The notes under the pieces were generated by a model. It saw only the letters and a program-made list of their open reading frames with translations. It did no database searches and was not told where the DNA came from. Made by a program: the position numbers and the translations under genes. This document shows, piece by piece, positions 45,341-56,400 of a DNA stretch of 64,000 nucleotides. Numbering within the stretch: the stretch's first letter is position 1; each line of letters opens with the position of its first letter. The stretch is from Moorena sp. SIO3I8 (lineage in GTDB: Bacteria > Cyanobacteriota > Cyanobacteriia > Cyanobacteriales > Coleofasciculaceae): assembly GCF_010692325.1 (NCBI RefSeq), contig NZ_JAAHHW010000005.1:46446-110445 (forward strand), written 5' to 3'.

Positions 45341-45584
45341 CGCTATAGTCTGAAAAGACTTAGCGGTGAGTTATTGACCTGTTCTGGCTTGCGTCCTAGG
45401 ATGGGATTGAGAAAATCCAGCATTGTTGGTTAATCCTATGGTGTTGAATCTATAGCAACCTCTAAGACTTGTGAGATACAAATATCTAAGTTTTAGGGAG
45501 CAGGGACTTCGGAGCAGGGAAGAGGCAAGAGCCAATAGTCTGAAGTCTGAAGTGGGTAGTGCTGTATTAAAATCTAACACACGA

Positions 45585-45950
45585 GTACCCATTTACTGGA
45601 AACTAGTACTAGTTTGTCGCTAACGAGTACTAGTTTATCACTTACCAGTACTCGTTTCTCGTTAACTAGTACTGGTGTATAACAAACCAGTACTGGTGTA
45701 TAACAAATGGGTACTAGTTTGTTATATATTAGTACTCGTTAGCGACAAACCAGTACTGGTGTATAACAAACAAGTACTAGTTTGTCGCTAACGAGTACTA
45801 GTTTATCACTTAACAGTACTCGTTTCTCAGTAACTAGTACTTGTTGCTAATACACTAGTACTTGCGTATTAAAAACCGGTACCAATTTGTTATTGACGAG
45901 TACGATTTTCTCACATGCCAGTACTGGTTTGCCGCTTGATCGGTGCGATC
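45585..45950. repeat. 21-bp-period array of GTAC-centred units, 17 copies
   Basis: GTAC occurs at 45585, 45606, 45627 and at every following 21-bp step to 45921, 17 times without a single shift; an eighteenth degenerate site (GGTGCG) is at 45942. Most units centre on ACYAGTACTRGT palindromes, while the 9-11 bases between them vary. The block 45601-45670 recurs at 45769-45838, exactly 168 bp (8 units) on. It lies between the IscB leader and the 3' end of the NB-ARC gene. Confidence 0.95.
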
Positions 45951-46059
45951 GCACTATAGCCCTACGCCCAAGTCAGAAGTTGGAAGTCATAAGTTAGAAG
46001 TCGGACTAAGCCCTTAATACAAATCTCCCCATCTCCCCACACTCCCCACACTTCCCACT

Positions 46060-49000
46060 CTAGGGCCACCACCGACTTACATCCTTAATCGCTTCAACAA
46101 TTGCAGCCAGAGCTTCTTTGCCTCCCAAAGAGATAATAGTTGGACTGAGATTAACCAAGTTTCCTAAGAACCGCCAGCGATCGTGACAAGCCAAGGTATG
46201 AAGAAACTCTTGCCAAAGGGAAACGTCCTCTTGGAGGGAAAAGTTAGGATTTTTGATTAGTCCACTGAATGCATAGGCTCGGTGATACTCAGACTGAATT
46301 GCCCGTGCTGTTTCTAGCACTTCTGGGAGCAAGCTTTGCGGGCAATGTGGTGCTAGTATACTTAGAGCATAGGCTCGGATAAACTCATCGGTAAGTTCCC
46401 GTGCCCATTCTAGGGCTTCTGGTAGGATTTGAGGCAACTGTGGTGCTAGTTCACTCAGCGCTATGGCTCGGATAAACTCATCGGTAATGGCCTGTGCTGC
46501 TTCTAGGGCTTCTGGTAAGATTTCCGGCAACTGTGGTGCTAGTTCACTCAGCGCTATGGCTCGGCTCGACTCATCGGTAATGGCTCGTGCCTCTTCTAGG
46601 GCTTCTGATAAGATTTGAGGCAACTGTGGTGCTAGCCTAATCAGGGCATGGGCTCGGCTCGACTCATCGGTAATGGCTCGTGCCTCTTCTAGGGCTTCTG
46701 GTAAGATTTCCGGTAATTTTGGCGCTAGTTCACTCAGGGCATAGGCTCGGCTCGACTCATTGATAATGGCTCGTGCTGCGTCTAGGGCTTCTGGTAGAAT
46801 TTCTGGCAACTGTGCTCCTATTTCATTCAAGGCATTGGCTCGATCTCTGTTATCGGTAATAGCCCGTGCCACTTCTAGGGCTTGTGAGAGTAGTCTTTCC
46901 CCCAACTGTGGTGCTAGTTTACTCAGTAATATAGCTCGGTTTTCGTTATCGGTAATGGCCTGTGCCGCTTCTAGGGCTTGTGGGAGCAACATTTCCGGCA
47001 ACTGTGGTGCTAGTTCACTCAGGCCATGGCCTCGGCTGAACTGACTGGTAATGGCTCGTGTCGCTTTTAGAGCTTCTGGTAAGATTTCCGGAAAATGTGG
47101 TGCTAGTTCACTCAGAGCTATGGCTCGGCTCGACTCATCGGTAGCTTGTGCTGCCTCTATCACTTCTGGTAGGATTTCTGGCAAATGCCGTGCTAATCTA
47201 CTCAAGGCTCTGGCTCGGTCTGACTGATTGGTTGCCCGTGCCGCTTCCAGAGCTTCTGGTAAAATTTCCGGCAACTGTGGTGCTAGTTCACTCAGAGCTA
47301 TGGCTCGGTCTGATTTATCGTTAATGATCCGTGCGGCGTCTAGGGCTTCTGGTAAGATTTGAGGCAACTGTGGTGCTAGTCGAATCAGGGCATGGGCTCG
47401 GTCTCTATCATTGGTAATGGCTCGTGCGGCTTCTAGGGCTTCTGGTAAAATTTCGGGCAACTGTGGTGCTAGTCGAATCAGGGCATAGGCTCGGTCTCTA
47501 TCATTGGTAATGGCTCGTGCGGCTTCTAGGGCTTCTGGTAAAATTTCCGGCAATTGTGGTGCTAGTCGAATCAGGGCATAGGCTCGGTCTCTATCATTGG
47601 TAATGGCTCGTGCTACTTCTAGGGCTTCTGGTAAAATTTCCGGCAAATATGGTGCTAGTCCACTTAGAGCTCTGGCTTTACTTGACTTATCGGTAATTGC
47701 CCGTGCAATTTTGAGGGCTTCTGAGAGTAATGTTTCCGGTAACTTTGGGGCTAGCTCTTCTAGTGCTTCTGCTCGATTACTAGGATCTTGTATGTGTTGA
47801 ACATAAGCTAAAGCTTGAACTGGAGTCCAGATCTTTTTCTCTACCAGGGCTGCCATTAACTCTCCTGGAATATGCCCAAGCAAACTATTGATAGAAGACA
47901 CGATCAAGGCATAACGGCACTGCAAACTAATGGAACAATTTGGTGAATAGGAAAAAGCGTCTTCTGCTAACTGCCAAGCCTTGGCCACATCCTTGACAAA
48001 GCCCCCTAGTTGATCGAGACGTTCACAGGTTTCATACCAACCATTGCGTCCAGCCTCTGTTTCCTCCTGCAGCAGTTGGTGTAGTTCCTCTACCCAACCG
48101 GCTTTTTCTAAATGCCAGGTCAGATAACTGTGACTATAGCCATCATCCGGTAGAGTGTGCCATAAGCCGTTTTCGGTTTTTTGGCGATAGCGCTCTAGGA
48201 GTTGACCATGGGCTTGGGGCCAGGTTAATCCCAAACCCGGTAAGCTTCCCTCTCCCCCTGTAGCTGCTTCAGCAGTTAGTAACCGACGGGCCATGTCATG
48301 AACTAAGTCATGGAGCTGATAGGTGGGACTGCCATTAGTGGATTTACCAGAGAGCAGTAGAGCCTTAGATTTAAAATACTGTAAGGTTCTTCTTGCTTCT
48401 CGTGGACTTACATCCCACAAGGTTGTCCCTAAAGCCGGAGTAATCGAGACATCTTCTGGCAACACACCCAACCAGGCAAATTGCTGAAATTTTTCCGATG
48501 GTAGTCGTCGTAAACTGAGATTAAAGGATGCCACTAGGCTATAGTGCTTGCGTCGCTTTTCCTCAACCTCTTGGGCACCTGGTAAATCTAAGGTTTCCAA
48601 CCGGGCAATTTCCGTTTGTAGGTCAGTCAGTAACTCCTGCCAGGAAATACCATCTGCTATTTGTGCTGCCGCTAACTCCAGGGCTAGGGGTAAGTAGCCC
48701 ACAGTTGTGGCTAGGGCTTGGGCTTGTTTGCGGTCTGACCCCGTAAGTTTAGAACCCCCATAGTCTTCCAGTAACGCTAAGGCTTGTGAGGGACTCATCA
48801 CATCTAAATCATAGCGAGTCACTCCCACAATTTGAGCTTCACGAGTGGTCACTAACACCCGGCACTTAGCACCACCAATCCGAAACGGTTCCACATGGTC
48901 TGGGTTCCAAGCGTCATCTACTACTAGCAACGTAGCCTTTTCAAACAGCAAGGTTTGTAAATGTCTAGAAGCAGCATTAGTATTAGTGGGTTTATAGTCA

Positions 49001-49755
49001 TGGTCGCCCAGTGCTTGGATCCAACTACTGAGGAAAGACAGCAAATCTGGCTGCTGACCCAAGGTTGCCCAGAGAATACCATCGCCAAAATGAGTCTGTA
49101 CCTCTGGATCATGGGCAATAGCAGCAGCCAAGGTAGATTTACCAATACCTCCCAAACCATAAATGGCGCTAACCACCAGAGTTCCGGTCTTAGCTGTCTG
49201 CTCTGACAGTAAGGATTGCTTCAGGGATTGGCTTACCTCTGGGCGCTGGATAAAGTAAGGTGGTAGGGGTGGGGCTTGGAAAGGAACCCCTGGCTTACGG
49301 CGAAGGGATTGGCACCTTTTGGGAGTAGTAGCAGTTGCTTGTTGTTGCTGTTTGGATTTATCTGGTCGTTTATTGTCCCACTCTTGATTAAATAGTTCTA
49401 GATTTGTGGCTAGGTCTTGGCAGTAGAGTGTCAGGGTGAAATGCCTTTCTTCCGTTCCTTTTTTCTTGACACGGTTGTCTTCTAAAATTCCTAAGAAGTC
49501 TTCCATCCGCTGCAACGCTTCTACCACTTGATGCTTGCTGAGACTACCTGGATAGTTATCGTTCTTGGTGAGTTGGATTAAATATCTGGTCTGAGTTTCA
49601 ATTACTAGTTTTGGATTAGTTGAGGTTTTCTCTATCCAACGGAATTTAATATCGGGATTCCCCTGATTAGCGATGTCTTGGGCAAAAGAAACTAATGCTT
49701 TAAATAGACGTAGTGCTCTTTTTTGAACAGTAGGACCTAAAGTACGTCTGGGCAT
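46060..49755 (-). CDS. NB-ARC STAND NTPase with 31-residue helical repeats
   Basis: From the ATG at 49753-49755 (MPRRTLGPTVQKRALRLFKA) the product has 1231 residues. Residues 1-130 form an N-terminal domain (KLVIETQTRYLIQLTKND; RMEDFLGILEDNRVKKKGTE) seen in front of NTPases in cyanobacteria. The NB-ARC core has P-loop GLGGIGKSTLAAA (about 200-212), Walker B LLVVDDAWN, VLVTTREAQ and GYLPLALELAA. A winged-helix part with YQLHDLVHDMARRLL (MHD-like) follows. Residues about 660-1170 are roughly sixteen repeats of 31 residues (RAITDESSRAIALSELAPQL plus PEILPEALEAA). Such STAND proteins act as sensors that oligomerise on ligand binding, often in phage defence; the ligand and effector action here are unknown. 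Confidence 0.85.
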   Translation of the reverse strand: MPRRTLGPTVQKRALRLFKALVSFAQDIANQGNPDIKFRWIEKTSTNPKLVIETQTRYLIQLTKNDNYPGSLSKHQVVEALQRMEDFLGILEDNRVKKKGTEERHFTLTLYCQDLATNLELFNQEWDNKRPDKSKQQQQATATTPKRCQSLRRKPGVPFQAPPLPPYFIQRPEVSQSLKQSLLSEQTAKTGTLVVSAIYGLGGIGKSTLAAAIAHDPEVQTHFGDGILWATLGQQPDLLSFLSSWIQALGDHDYKPTNTNAASRHLQTLLFEKATLLVVDDAWNPDHVEPFRIGGAKCRVLVTTREAQIVGVTRYDLDVMSPSQALALLEDYGGSKLTGSDRKQAQALATTVGYLPLALELAAAQIADGISWQELLTDLQTEIARLETLDLPGAQEVEEKRRKHYSLVASFNLSLRRLPSEKFQQFAWLGVLPEDVSITPALGTTLWDVSPREARRTLQYFKSKALLLSGKSTNGSPTYQLHDLVHDMARRLLTAEAATGGEGSLPGLGLTWPQAHGQLLERYRQKTENGLWHTLPDDGYSHSYLTWHLEKAGWVEELHQLLQEETEAGRNGWYETCERLDQLGGFVKDVAKAWQLAEDAFSYSPNCSISLQCRYALIVSSINSLLGHIPGELMAALVEKKIWTPVQALAYVQHIQDPSNRAEALEELAPKLPETLLSEALKIARAITDKSSKARALSGLAPYLPEILPEALEVARAITNDRDRAYALIRLAPQLPEILPEALEAARAITNDRDRAYALIRLAPQLPEILPEALEAARAITNDRDRAHALIRLAPQLPQILPEALDAARIINDKSDRAIALSELAPQLPEILPEALEAARATNQSDRARALSRLARHLPEILPEVIEAAQATDESSRAIALSELAPHFPEILPEALKATRAITSQFSRGHGLSELAPQLPEMLLPQALEAAQAITDNENRAILLSKLAPQLGERLLSQALEVARAITDNRDRANALNEIGAQLPEILPEALDAARAIINESSRAYALSELAPKLPEILPEALEEARAITDESSRAHALIRLAPQLPQILSEALEEARAITDESSRAIALSELAPQLPEILPEALEAAQAITDEFIRAIALSELAPQLPQILPEALEWARELTDEFIRAYALSILAPHCPQSLLPEVLETARAIQSEYHRAYAFSGLIKNPNFSLQEDVSLWQEFLHTLACHDRWRFLGNLVNLSPTIISLGGKEALAAIVEAIKDVSRWWP

Positions 49756-49939
49756 GCTATTGGGGGATGGGCAAGAAAGAAAGTTGAGGGTTAGGGTAGG
49801 TTTTCCCACAATTGCAGAAGCTACCCTCAACTAGTCTAGCCTTGATACACGGTGGTTGTAGCTACCCTAAACCTAACTGTTGCTTTTAGACACTACCCCC
49901 AGGTCACCATGGATTCAGTTAGGTAATCGAAGCAATACC

Positions 49940-50152
49940 ATGAATGACCTCAAAGAGCAAGTCGTTGATAATCAAGGAGTTGACACCATAGCATTAGTCG
50001 AAGAACCACAGCCCCTAATGGAAAATCCTGCACTCTGGCTCAAGGATGGGGACAGTCCAGCGGAAATGATTTTAGCGATCGCAGTGTTATTGGGAGCACT
50101 GACCAGATTGATCCAGGTGGTGGGTCCTTGGTTTAAGAAGCAGGATGGGTGA
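49940..50152 (+). CDS. small single-pass membrane protein divergent from the NB-ARC gene
   Basis: From the ATG at 49940 (MNDLKEQVVDNQGVDTIALV) the product has 70 residues; an upstream start at 49880 is possible but gives an atypical sequence. After an acidic region, PALWLKDGDSPAEMILAIAV leads into one membrane helix (MILAIAVLLGALTRLIQVVG) and a short basic tail (PWFKKQDG). It is divergent from the NB-ARC gene with 184 bp between the starts, so the two could share control. No family was identified. Confidence 0.6.
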   Translation: MNDLKEQVVDNQGVDTIALVEEPQPLMENPALWLKDGDSPAEMILAIAVLLGALTRLIQVVGPWFKKQDG

Positions 50153-50501
50153 TCCCCCCTAACCCCAAAATTTTGGGTAGTAATGATATCAAAGTCCCCC
50201 AGAATTGGGGGATTTAGGGGGCAAACAAGAAATAGGCAGTGTGGGTGATCCCCCCTAACCCCCCTTAATAAGGGGGGAATTTGAAACTAAGGAGGGAAAA
50301 GGGTTTCAGTCACTGTTCCCGATTCCCGATTCCCGATTCCCGATTCCCGATCCCGATTCCCGATTCCCGATTCCCGATTCCCAATTCCCGATTCCCGATT
50401 CCCTGTTCCCTTCTACGAGATACCAAGCTCTGATAGACTTAAAGACTGTAAACAAATAATTAAGAAAATAAGCTCATCAAGCTTTTGGGAGAACGGGCGC
50501 T
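50153..50501. repeat. intergenic repeat cluster upstream of glpX
   Basis: GATCCCCCCTAACCCC elements with CCCCCAGAATTGGGGG and CCCCCCTTAATAAGGGGGG stems are followed by about 14 CCCGATT heptamers at 50310-50405. The TTG start of glpX comes after the clean stretch 50410-50501. Confidence 0.8.
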
Positions 50502-51539
50502 TTGGAAAATACACTAGGCTTAGAAATTATAGAAGTCGTAGAGAAAGCTGCGATCGCATCCGCCAAATGGATGGGTAAAGGGGAGAAAAACACTGCTGAC
50601 CAAGTGGCTGTAGAAGCCATGCGGGAGCGGATGAACAAGATCTATATGCGGGGTCGCATTGTAATTGGAGAAGGGGAGCGGGATGATGCTCCCATGCTCT
50701 ACATTGGTGAAGAAGTTGGGATTTGCACCCAAGAGAATGCTGCCGACTTCTGTAACCCAAGTGAGCTGATCGAAATTGATATTGCGGTTGACCCCTGCGA
50801 AGGCACCAACCTAGTTGCCTATGGCCAAAACGGTTCAATGGCAGTGCTAGCTATTTCCGAGAAAGGTGGTCTATTTGCTGCTCCTGACTTTTACATGAAG
50901 AAGCTGGCAGCACCACCCCAAGCATTGAATCATGTGGATATCAACAAGTCCGCAACGGAAAATCTGCAAATCCTCTCCGATTGTCTAGAGCGCTCCATTG
51001 AAGAACTAGTGGTGGTTGTGATGGACCGTTCCCGTCACAAGGACTTGATCCAGGAAATCCGGGGAGCTGGTGCTCGGGTGCGACTGATTAGTGACGGTGA
51101 CGTTTCCGCCGCCATCTCCTGTGCCTTTTCTGGTACCAATATCCATGCCTTGATGGGAATCGGTGCTGCACCGGAAGGGGTAATCTCAGCAGCAGCAATG
51201 CGTGCCTTAGGGGGACACTTCCAAGGTCAGCTAATCTACGATCCCGCCATCGTGAAAACTGGTTTGATTGGGGAGAGCAAGGAAAGCAACATTGCCCGGC
51301 TCAACGAAATGGGTATTACCGATCCCGATAAGGTTTACAATGCTCAGGAACTAGCCTCTGGTGAGACCGTACTGTTTGCTGCTTGTGGTATCACCCCAGG
51401 AACCCTGATGGAAGGGGTTCGGTTCTTCCAAGGTGGAGCACGGACTCAAAGCCTAGTTATTTCCAGTCAGTCCAAAACCGCTCGATTTGTGGACACCGTC
51501 CATATGTTTGAACAGCCCAAGTATATCCAATTGAGCTAA
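50502..51539 (+). CDS. glpX: class II fructose-1,6-/sedoheptulose-1,7-bisphosphatase
   Basis: The 345-residue enzyme is read from a TTG at 50502 ([20 protein letters not shown]). Conserved segments are [40 protein letters not shown] (metal ligands), [39 protein letters not shown] and [19 protein letters not shown]. In cyanobacteria this bifunctional phosphatase serves the Calvin cycle and gluconeogenesis and is the main target of regulation by AMP and redox. A clear ribosome site is not visible; GGGAGAACGG lies about 10 nt upstream. Confidence 0.95.
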   Translation: MENTLGLEIIEVVEKAAIASAKWMGKGEKNTADQVAVEAMRERMNKIYMRGRIVIGEGERDDAPMLYIGEEVGICTQENAADFCNPSELIEIDIAVDPCEGTNLVAYGQNGSMAVLAISEKGGLFAAPDFYMKKLAAPPQALNHVDINKSATENLQILSDCLERSIEELVVVVMDRSRHKDLIQEIRGAGARVRLISDGDVSAAISCAFSGTNIHALMGIGAAPEGVISAAAMRALGGHFQGQLIYDPAIVKTGLIGESKESNIARLNEMGITDPDKVYNAQELASGETVLFAACGITPGTLMEGVRFFQGGARTQSLVISSQSKTARFVDTVHMFEQPKYIQLS

Positions 51540-51626
51540 CTCTTAGGAAGAGGGTTGTAACCTTGTAGGTAAGCTATCAGCGTGTCGCGTATCAGCTATC
51601 AGCCGAATCCTTACCCCTGTAGCGCC

Positions 51627-51762
51627 TAGGGCGTGTCTTCTTGCCTCGGAGATCCCCCATTATCCCCCTTAAAAAAGGGGGACTTTGAGTATGGCTCCCC
51701 CCTTTTTTAAGGGGGGCTGGGGGGGATCATAATCTTGCGGAAAACTTTGAAAACACGCCCTA
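51627..51762. repeat. 136-bp MITE-like repeat with terminal inverted repeats, copy 2
   Basis: TAGGGCGTGTCTTC at the left end (51627-51640) mirrors GAAAACACGCCCTA at the right end (51749-51762). The interior is nearly identical to 43326-43436 and has CCCCCTTAAAAAAGGGGG and CCCCCCTTTTTTAAGGGGGG stems. A TA at each end could be the target site of an IS630/Tc1-like transposase acting in trans. Confidence 0.8.
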
Positions 51763-51989
51763 ACCGCAACAGTAGTTCAAGCTTGAAGGAAGGTTTAAAA
51801 CCTAGTTTAACCCTTCCTTCAACTTCGTTTTAGTAAGGATTTGTAGGAAACATTATGTAGGAAACATTTGTACCAACAAACCGATAAAAAATTACCAATA
51901 TAACGTAATAAAGTACACAATATTTTTTCCCTGTTCCCTATTCCCTATTCCCTATTCCCTACTCCTATCAAAACATTCCCATCAAAACC

Positions 51990-53291
51990 ATGAACATTGC
52001 CGTAGTAGGTCTGAGCCACAAGACAGCACCGGTTGAAGTCAGAGAAAAACTGAGCATTCCAGAAGCCCAGTTAGAAACTGTGATGCCCCACTTATGTAGC
52101 TATCCTCATATAGAAGAGGTAGCGATACTGAGTACTTGTAATCGGTTGGAAGTTTATATAGTAACCACAGAAACTGATGCAGGAATTCGAGAATTGTGCC
52201 AGTTTCTGACAGAAAAAGCTGGCATTCCTCTAGCCAAGTTGCGCCCCCACCTATTTATTCTGTTGTATCAAGATGCAGTCATGCACTTAATGCGGGTTGC
52301 TGGAGGTCTAGATAGCCTAGTCTTAGGAGAAGGGCAAATTCTAGCTCAGGTCAAAACCACCCACAAACTTGGTCAGCAACACAAGGGAATCGGACGTCTA
52401 CTGAATCGATTGTTTAAACAAGCAATTACAGCCGGTAAGCGAGTTCGCACGGAAACCAGTATTGGAACAGGGGCGGTCTCCATTAGCTCAGCAGCGGTAG
52501 AGTTAGCTCAGCAGAAGGTAGAGACCCTTTATGGCACCTCTTTGACCCCCTATAAAATAGCAATTATCGGTGCTGGCAAGATGTCGCGCTTGCTGGTGAA
52601 ACATCTGCTGGCCAAAGGTGCCGTAGATATCTCAATTCTGAATCGTTCCACCAAACGGGCTGAAGAGTTAGCAAAAGCGTTTCCCAAAGCGGATCTAAAA
52701 CTGGATTCGTTGTCAGATATGATGACAGTGGTTGCTCAGTCAGATATCGTATTTACTAGCACCGGTGCCACCGAACCACTGCTGACTCGGTCGAATTTAG
52801 AAGGAGTGTTGCAGACAAGCCATTCCTTAATGCTAATTGATATTTCTGTGCCTCGTAATGTGGCAGCGGATGTTGATGAGCTAGAGACTGTCCACTCCTT
52901 CAACGTGGATGACTTAAAAGCAGTAGTAGCACAGAATCAGGAAAGCCGTCGTAAGATGGCCATGGAAGCAGAAGAACTCTTATACGAAGAAGTGGAAGCC
53001 TTTGACATCTGGTGGCGTTCCCTAGAAACCGTTTCTACCATTAGTAGCTTGCGCAGCAAGGTCGAAACAATCCGTGAGCAAGAGCTAGAGAAAGCTCTAT
53101 CCCGTCTTGGGTCAGAATTTGCCGAAAAACATCAAGAAGTAATCGAAGCCCTAACCAGAGGGATTGTTAACAAAATCCTTCATGACCCGATGGTGCAATT
53201 ACGAGCACAGCAAGATATTGAAACCCGACGCCTGGCGATGGAATCGTTACAAATGCTGTTTAATTTGGATACTGGCAAGCAAGCAATTTAG
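51990..53291 (+). CDS. hemA: glutamyl-tRNA reductase
   Basis: The 433-residue enzyme starts [20 protein letters not shown] and has the catalytic Cys50 in [31 protein letters not shown], the GxGxxG-like nucleotide site [17 protein letters not shown] and the dimerisation domain ([35 protein letters not shown]) are complete. It reduces Glu-tRNA to glutamate-1-semialdehyde, the first step of chlorophyll and haem synthesis. A CCCTATT repeat lies just upstream. Confidence 0.97.
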   Translation: MNIAVVGLSHKTAPVEVREKLSIPEAQLETVMPHLCSYPHIEEVAILSTCNRLEVYIVTTETDAGIRELCQFLTEKAGIPLAKLRPHLFILLYQDAVMHLMRVAGGLDSLVLGEGQILAQVKTTHKLGQQHKGIGRLLNRLFKQAITAGKRVRTETSIGTGAVSISSAAVELAQQKVETLYGTSLTPYKIAIIGAGKMSRLLVKHLLAKGAVDISILNRSTKRAEELAKAFPKADLKLDSLSDMMTVVAQSDIVFTSTGATEPLLTRSNLEGVLQTSHSLMLIDISVPRNVAADVDELETVHSFNVDDLKAVVAQNQESRRKMAMEAEELLYEEVEAFDIWWRSLETVSTISSLRSKVETIREQELEKALSRLGSEFAEKHQEVIEALTRGIVNKILHDPMVQLRAQQDIETRRLAMESLQMLFNLDTGKQAI

Positions 53292-53433
53292 CAGCTTGTA
53301 GCTTGTAGGGTGGGCAAAAACAGTTTGGTTCAAATCAGTATTATAGATAACAGCACTTTGCCCACCAGGTCCGTAAAGTCTTGGGTTTTTGAGGAACCAC
53401 GCTATCCTGGTAATGACTCAAAACTAAAGACCA

Positions 53434-56400
53434 ATGACCAAACTCTTGCGCTGGGTTACTGGGCTACTGGGTTTATGGATAGCTTGGAATTTGCTATCTC
53501 ACCTGGTAGCAGAAATTTTATGGTTCACCGAAGTGGATTATCTATCCGCTTTCTTGCTGCATTTGCAGACCCAGCTGAGTTTGTGGGGAATTGTCTTTAG
53601 CCTATCATTGGGGTTTTTGCTGACCAATTTACGGTTAGCCAACCATTTCAAGCATCCAGAAAACTTAGCTGATCTCGAGATTACCTGGCTAAAAGGGTTT
53701 AAAACTCTTGACTCTTCATCTTTAACCCTTAACCAAACACAGTTAAACTCACCCTCCCCAATAGTGAGATCGGGAGTCAGACCAAGAGGAAAATTTTCTA
53801 GAAAACGCCCAGCCTTCAGATTGCGATCGCTTTTGCCATTTGCCCTAGCACTCAGTGTATTAGTTGGGGTGGTGCTGTTGTACTACGGAAAAATGGCCTT
53901 TTCTGTTTGGCATTTCAATCGGGAAACCTTGTCAGCCACCTTTCTGAGTGAAGCGACCCCCCCCCTACCGTCACCCTTGGGTTGGGTATCTCTCGGAAAG
54001 CTATTTTTATCGGAATCCAGAAGCCATCTAGTTTGGCAGCTGGGGATGATATCGGCAGTGATGGTAGGGCTAATGGTGAATACTCAGTTGTGGTTAAGAG
54101 TGATCGCCCTAGCACTAAGTTTTTCCTGGGCGATGGTGATCTCAGAACAATGGGGCAGAATTTTAGAGTATTTCTATCCCACTCACTTTAACACTACCGA
54201 GCCACTATTTAGACAGGATATCGGCTTCTACGTATTTGGTGTACCGGTATGGCAACTATTGGATTTTTGGCTAGGGGGATTATTTCTCTTTGGTCTAGTT
54301 GCGGTATGGCTAATTTACTTAACCTCAGGCAATAGCCTCTCAGATGGTAAATTTCCAGGATTTTCCCAAAACCAACTACGGCACCTATATGGCCTTGGGT
54401 CTGCTGTGTCGGCAATCACAGCCTTCCACTATTGGTTTTCCCGGTACAATTTACTGTATTCAACCCGTGGTGTGGCTTACGGTGCAAGCTATACCAATGT
54501 CTCAGTCAAGTTGCCCTTTAATACAGGATTGAGCATTCTGGCCTTTGCGATCGCACTGTTGTTACTCTTGAGGTCAATTGTCTGGATACGCCGTCTGCCC
54601 ACCAAAATACCAATAGCATTGTGGATACTCGGCTTATACCTAGGGATATGGGGAATTGCTGGGGTAATCTTACCCGCAGCAGTGCAACGGTTTAAAGTCG
54701 AACCCAACGAGTTAGCCTTAGAACGACCCTATATTGCTCGGACTATTGCCCTGACCAGAGCAGCCTTTGACCTCGATAGTGTTGAAGTTGAAACCTTTAA
54801 CCCCCAAGGTAATCTGACCAGCACCGATCTAGAAAAAAATCACCTAACCATCGACAACATTCCCCTGTGGGATACCCGCCCCTTATTACAAAGTAATCGT
54901 CAGCTCCAACAACTGAGACTTTACTACAAATTTCCCGACGCCAATTTTGATCGCTACACCATTAAAGTTAATCCAAACCAGTTAAAGGCTGGGTTGAAGG
55001 CTGGGTTGAAGGCTGGGTTTAATGTTGAAAAGTTGAAGGTTGGCAAGTTGAAGGTTGATGAGAAGTTGAATGTTAGCAAGTTGAATGTTGATAGGTTGAA
55101 TGTTGGCAGGTTGAATGTTGCCAGGTTGAATCTTGACTGGTTGAATCTTGACTGGTTGAATGTTGGCAAGTTGAAGGTTGATGAGAAGTTGAATGTTAGC
55201 AAGTTGAATGTTGATAGGTTGAATGTTGGCAGGTTGAATGTTGCCAGGTTGAATCTTGACTGGTTGAATCTTGACTGGTTGAATCTTGACTGGTTGAATG
55301 TTGGCAAGTTGAAGGTTGAAAGTTCAAAAAACCCCCTTCAACCAAATAACCTTGGCCAAAAGGCCACGCTACGCGAACAACCAAATAACCTTGGCCAAAA
55401 GGCCACGCTACGCGAACAACCAAATAACCTTGGCCAAAAGGCCACGCTACGCGAACAAGCCAATAACCTTGGCCAAAAGGCCACGCTACGCGAACAAGCC
55501 AATAACCTTGGCCAAAAGGCCACGCTACGCGAACAAGCCAATAACCTTGGCCAAAAGGCCACGCTACGCGAACAAGCAAGTAACCTTGGCCAAAAGGCCA
55601 CGCTACGCGAACAAGCAAGTAACTTTCAACCAAATAACCTTCAACCTTCAACCAAACAACCTTCAACCTCTAGAAAACCTTCAACCAAACAACCTTCAAC
55701 CCTGATAAAACCTTCAAAAACTCACAAACAACAAGTACTCATTGCTCCAAGGGAATTAGACTATGATGCTGTGCCCAAACAAGCACAAACTTGGGTTAAC
55801 AAACACTTAGTCTATACCCATGGCTATGGCTTTACCCTCTCTGCTGTGAATCAGGTAGGAGAGGGAGGACTGCCATACTACTTTATTAAAGACATCGGTT
55901 CTGGTGGAGGTGAAGGGTTCAAAGGAAGCTTATATACATCCTCTCCAGAAATTCGTGATAGTATCCCCATTGGTCAACCCCGGATTTACTACGGAGAACT
56001 GACCAATAACTATATCATGACCTCCACCAAAACTCAGGAATTAGACTATCCCAGTGGAGACGACAACGTTTACAACACCTACGATGGCACTGGTGGTATT
56101 GCCCTAAACTCCTTTTGGCGGCGGTTAGTGTTTGCCCAGTATCTCAAAGACTGGCAGATGGTACTGACTGGGAATTTCACACCCGAAACACGGTTACTGT
56201 TTCGCCGTAATATTCGGCAACGGATTCAAGAGATCGCTCCCTTCTTACGCTATGACGCTGACCCCTACCTGGTAATTGCTGATACTTCTCAAGCTGAGTC
56301 AGGGGTCACTAAGAATTATCTCTACTGGATTGTGGATGGCTACACCACAAGCGATCGCTACCCCTATGCCGACCCAGGTGACAACCAGTTTAACTACATC

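Noticed and set aside
45601..45950. CRISPR array
   Set aside because: The period is 21 bp with a 4-12 bp conserved centre, no 30-bp repeat, no regular unique spacers and no cas gene.
50527..50838. 103-residue minus-strand open frame inside glpX
   Set aside because: Shadow frame; composition and lack of any motif argue against a gene.
54954..55666. Long open frames on the minus strand across the UPF0182 repeats
   Set aside because: They exist only because 15-bp and 39-bp repeats lack stops in several frames; the plus-strand frame continues a recognised protein on both sides.
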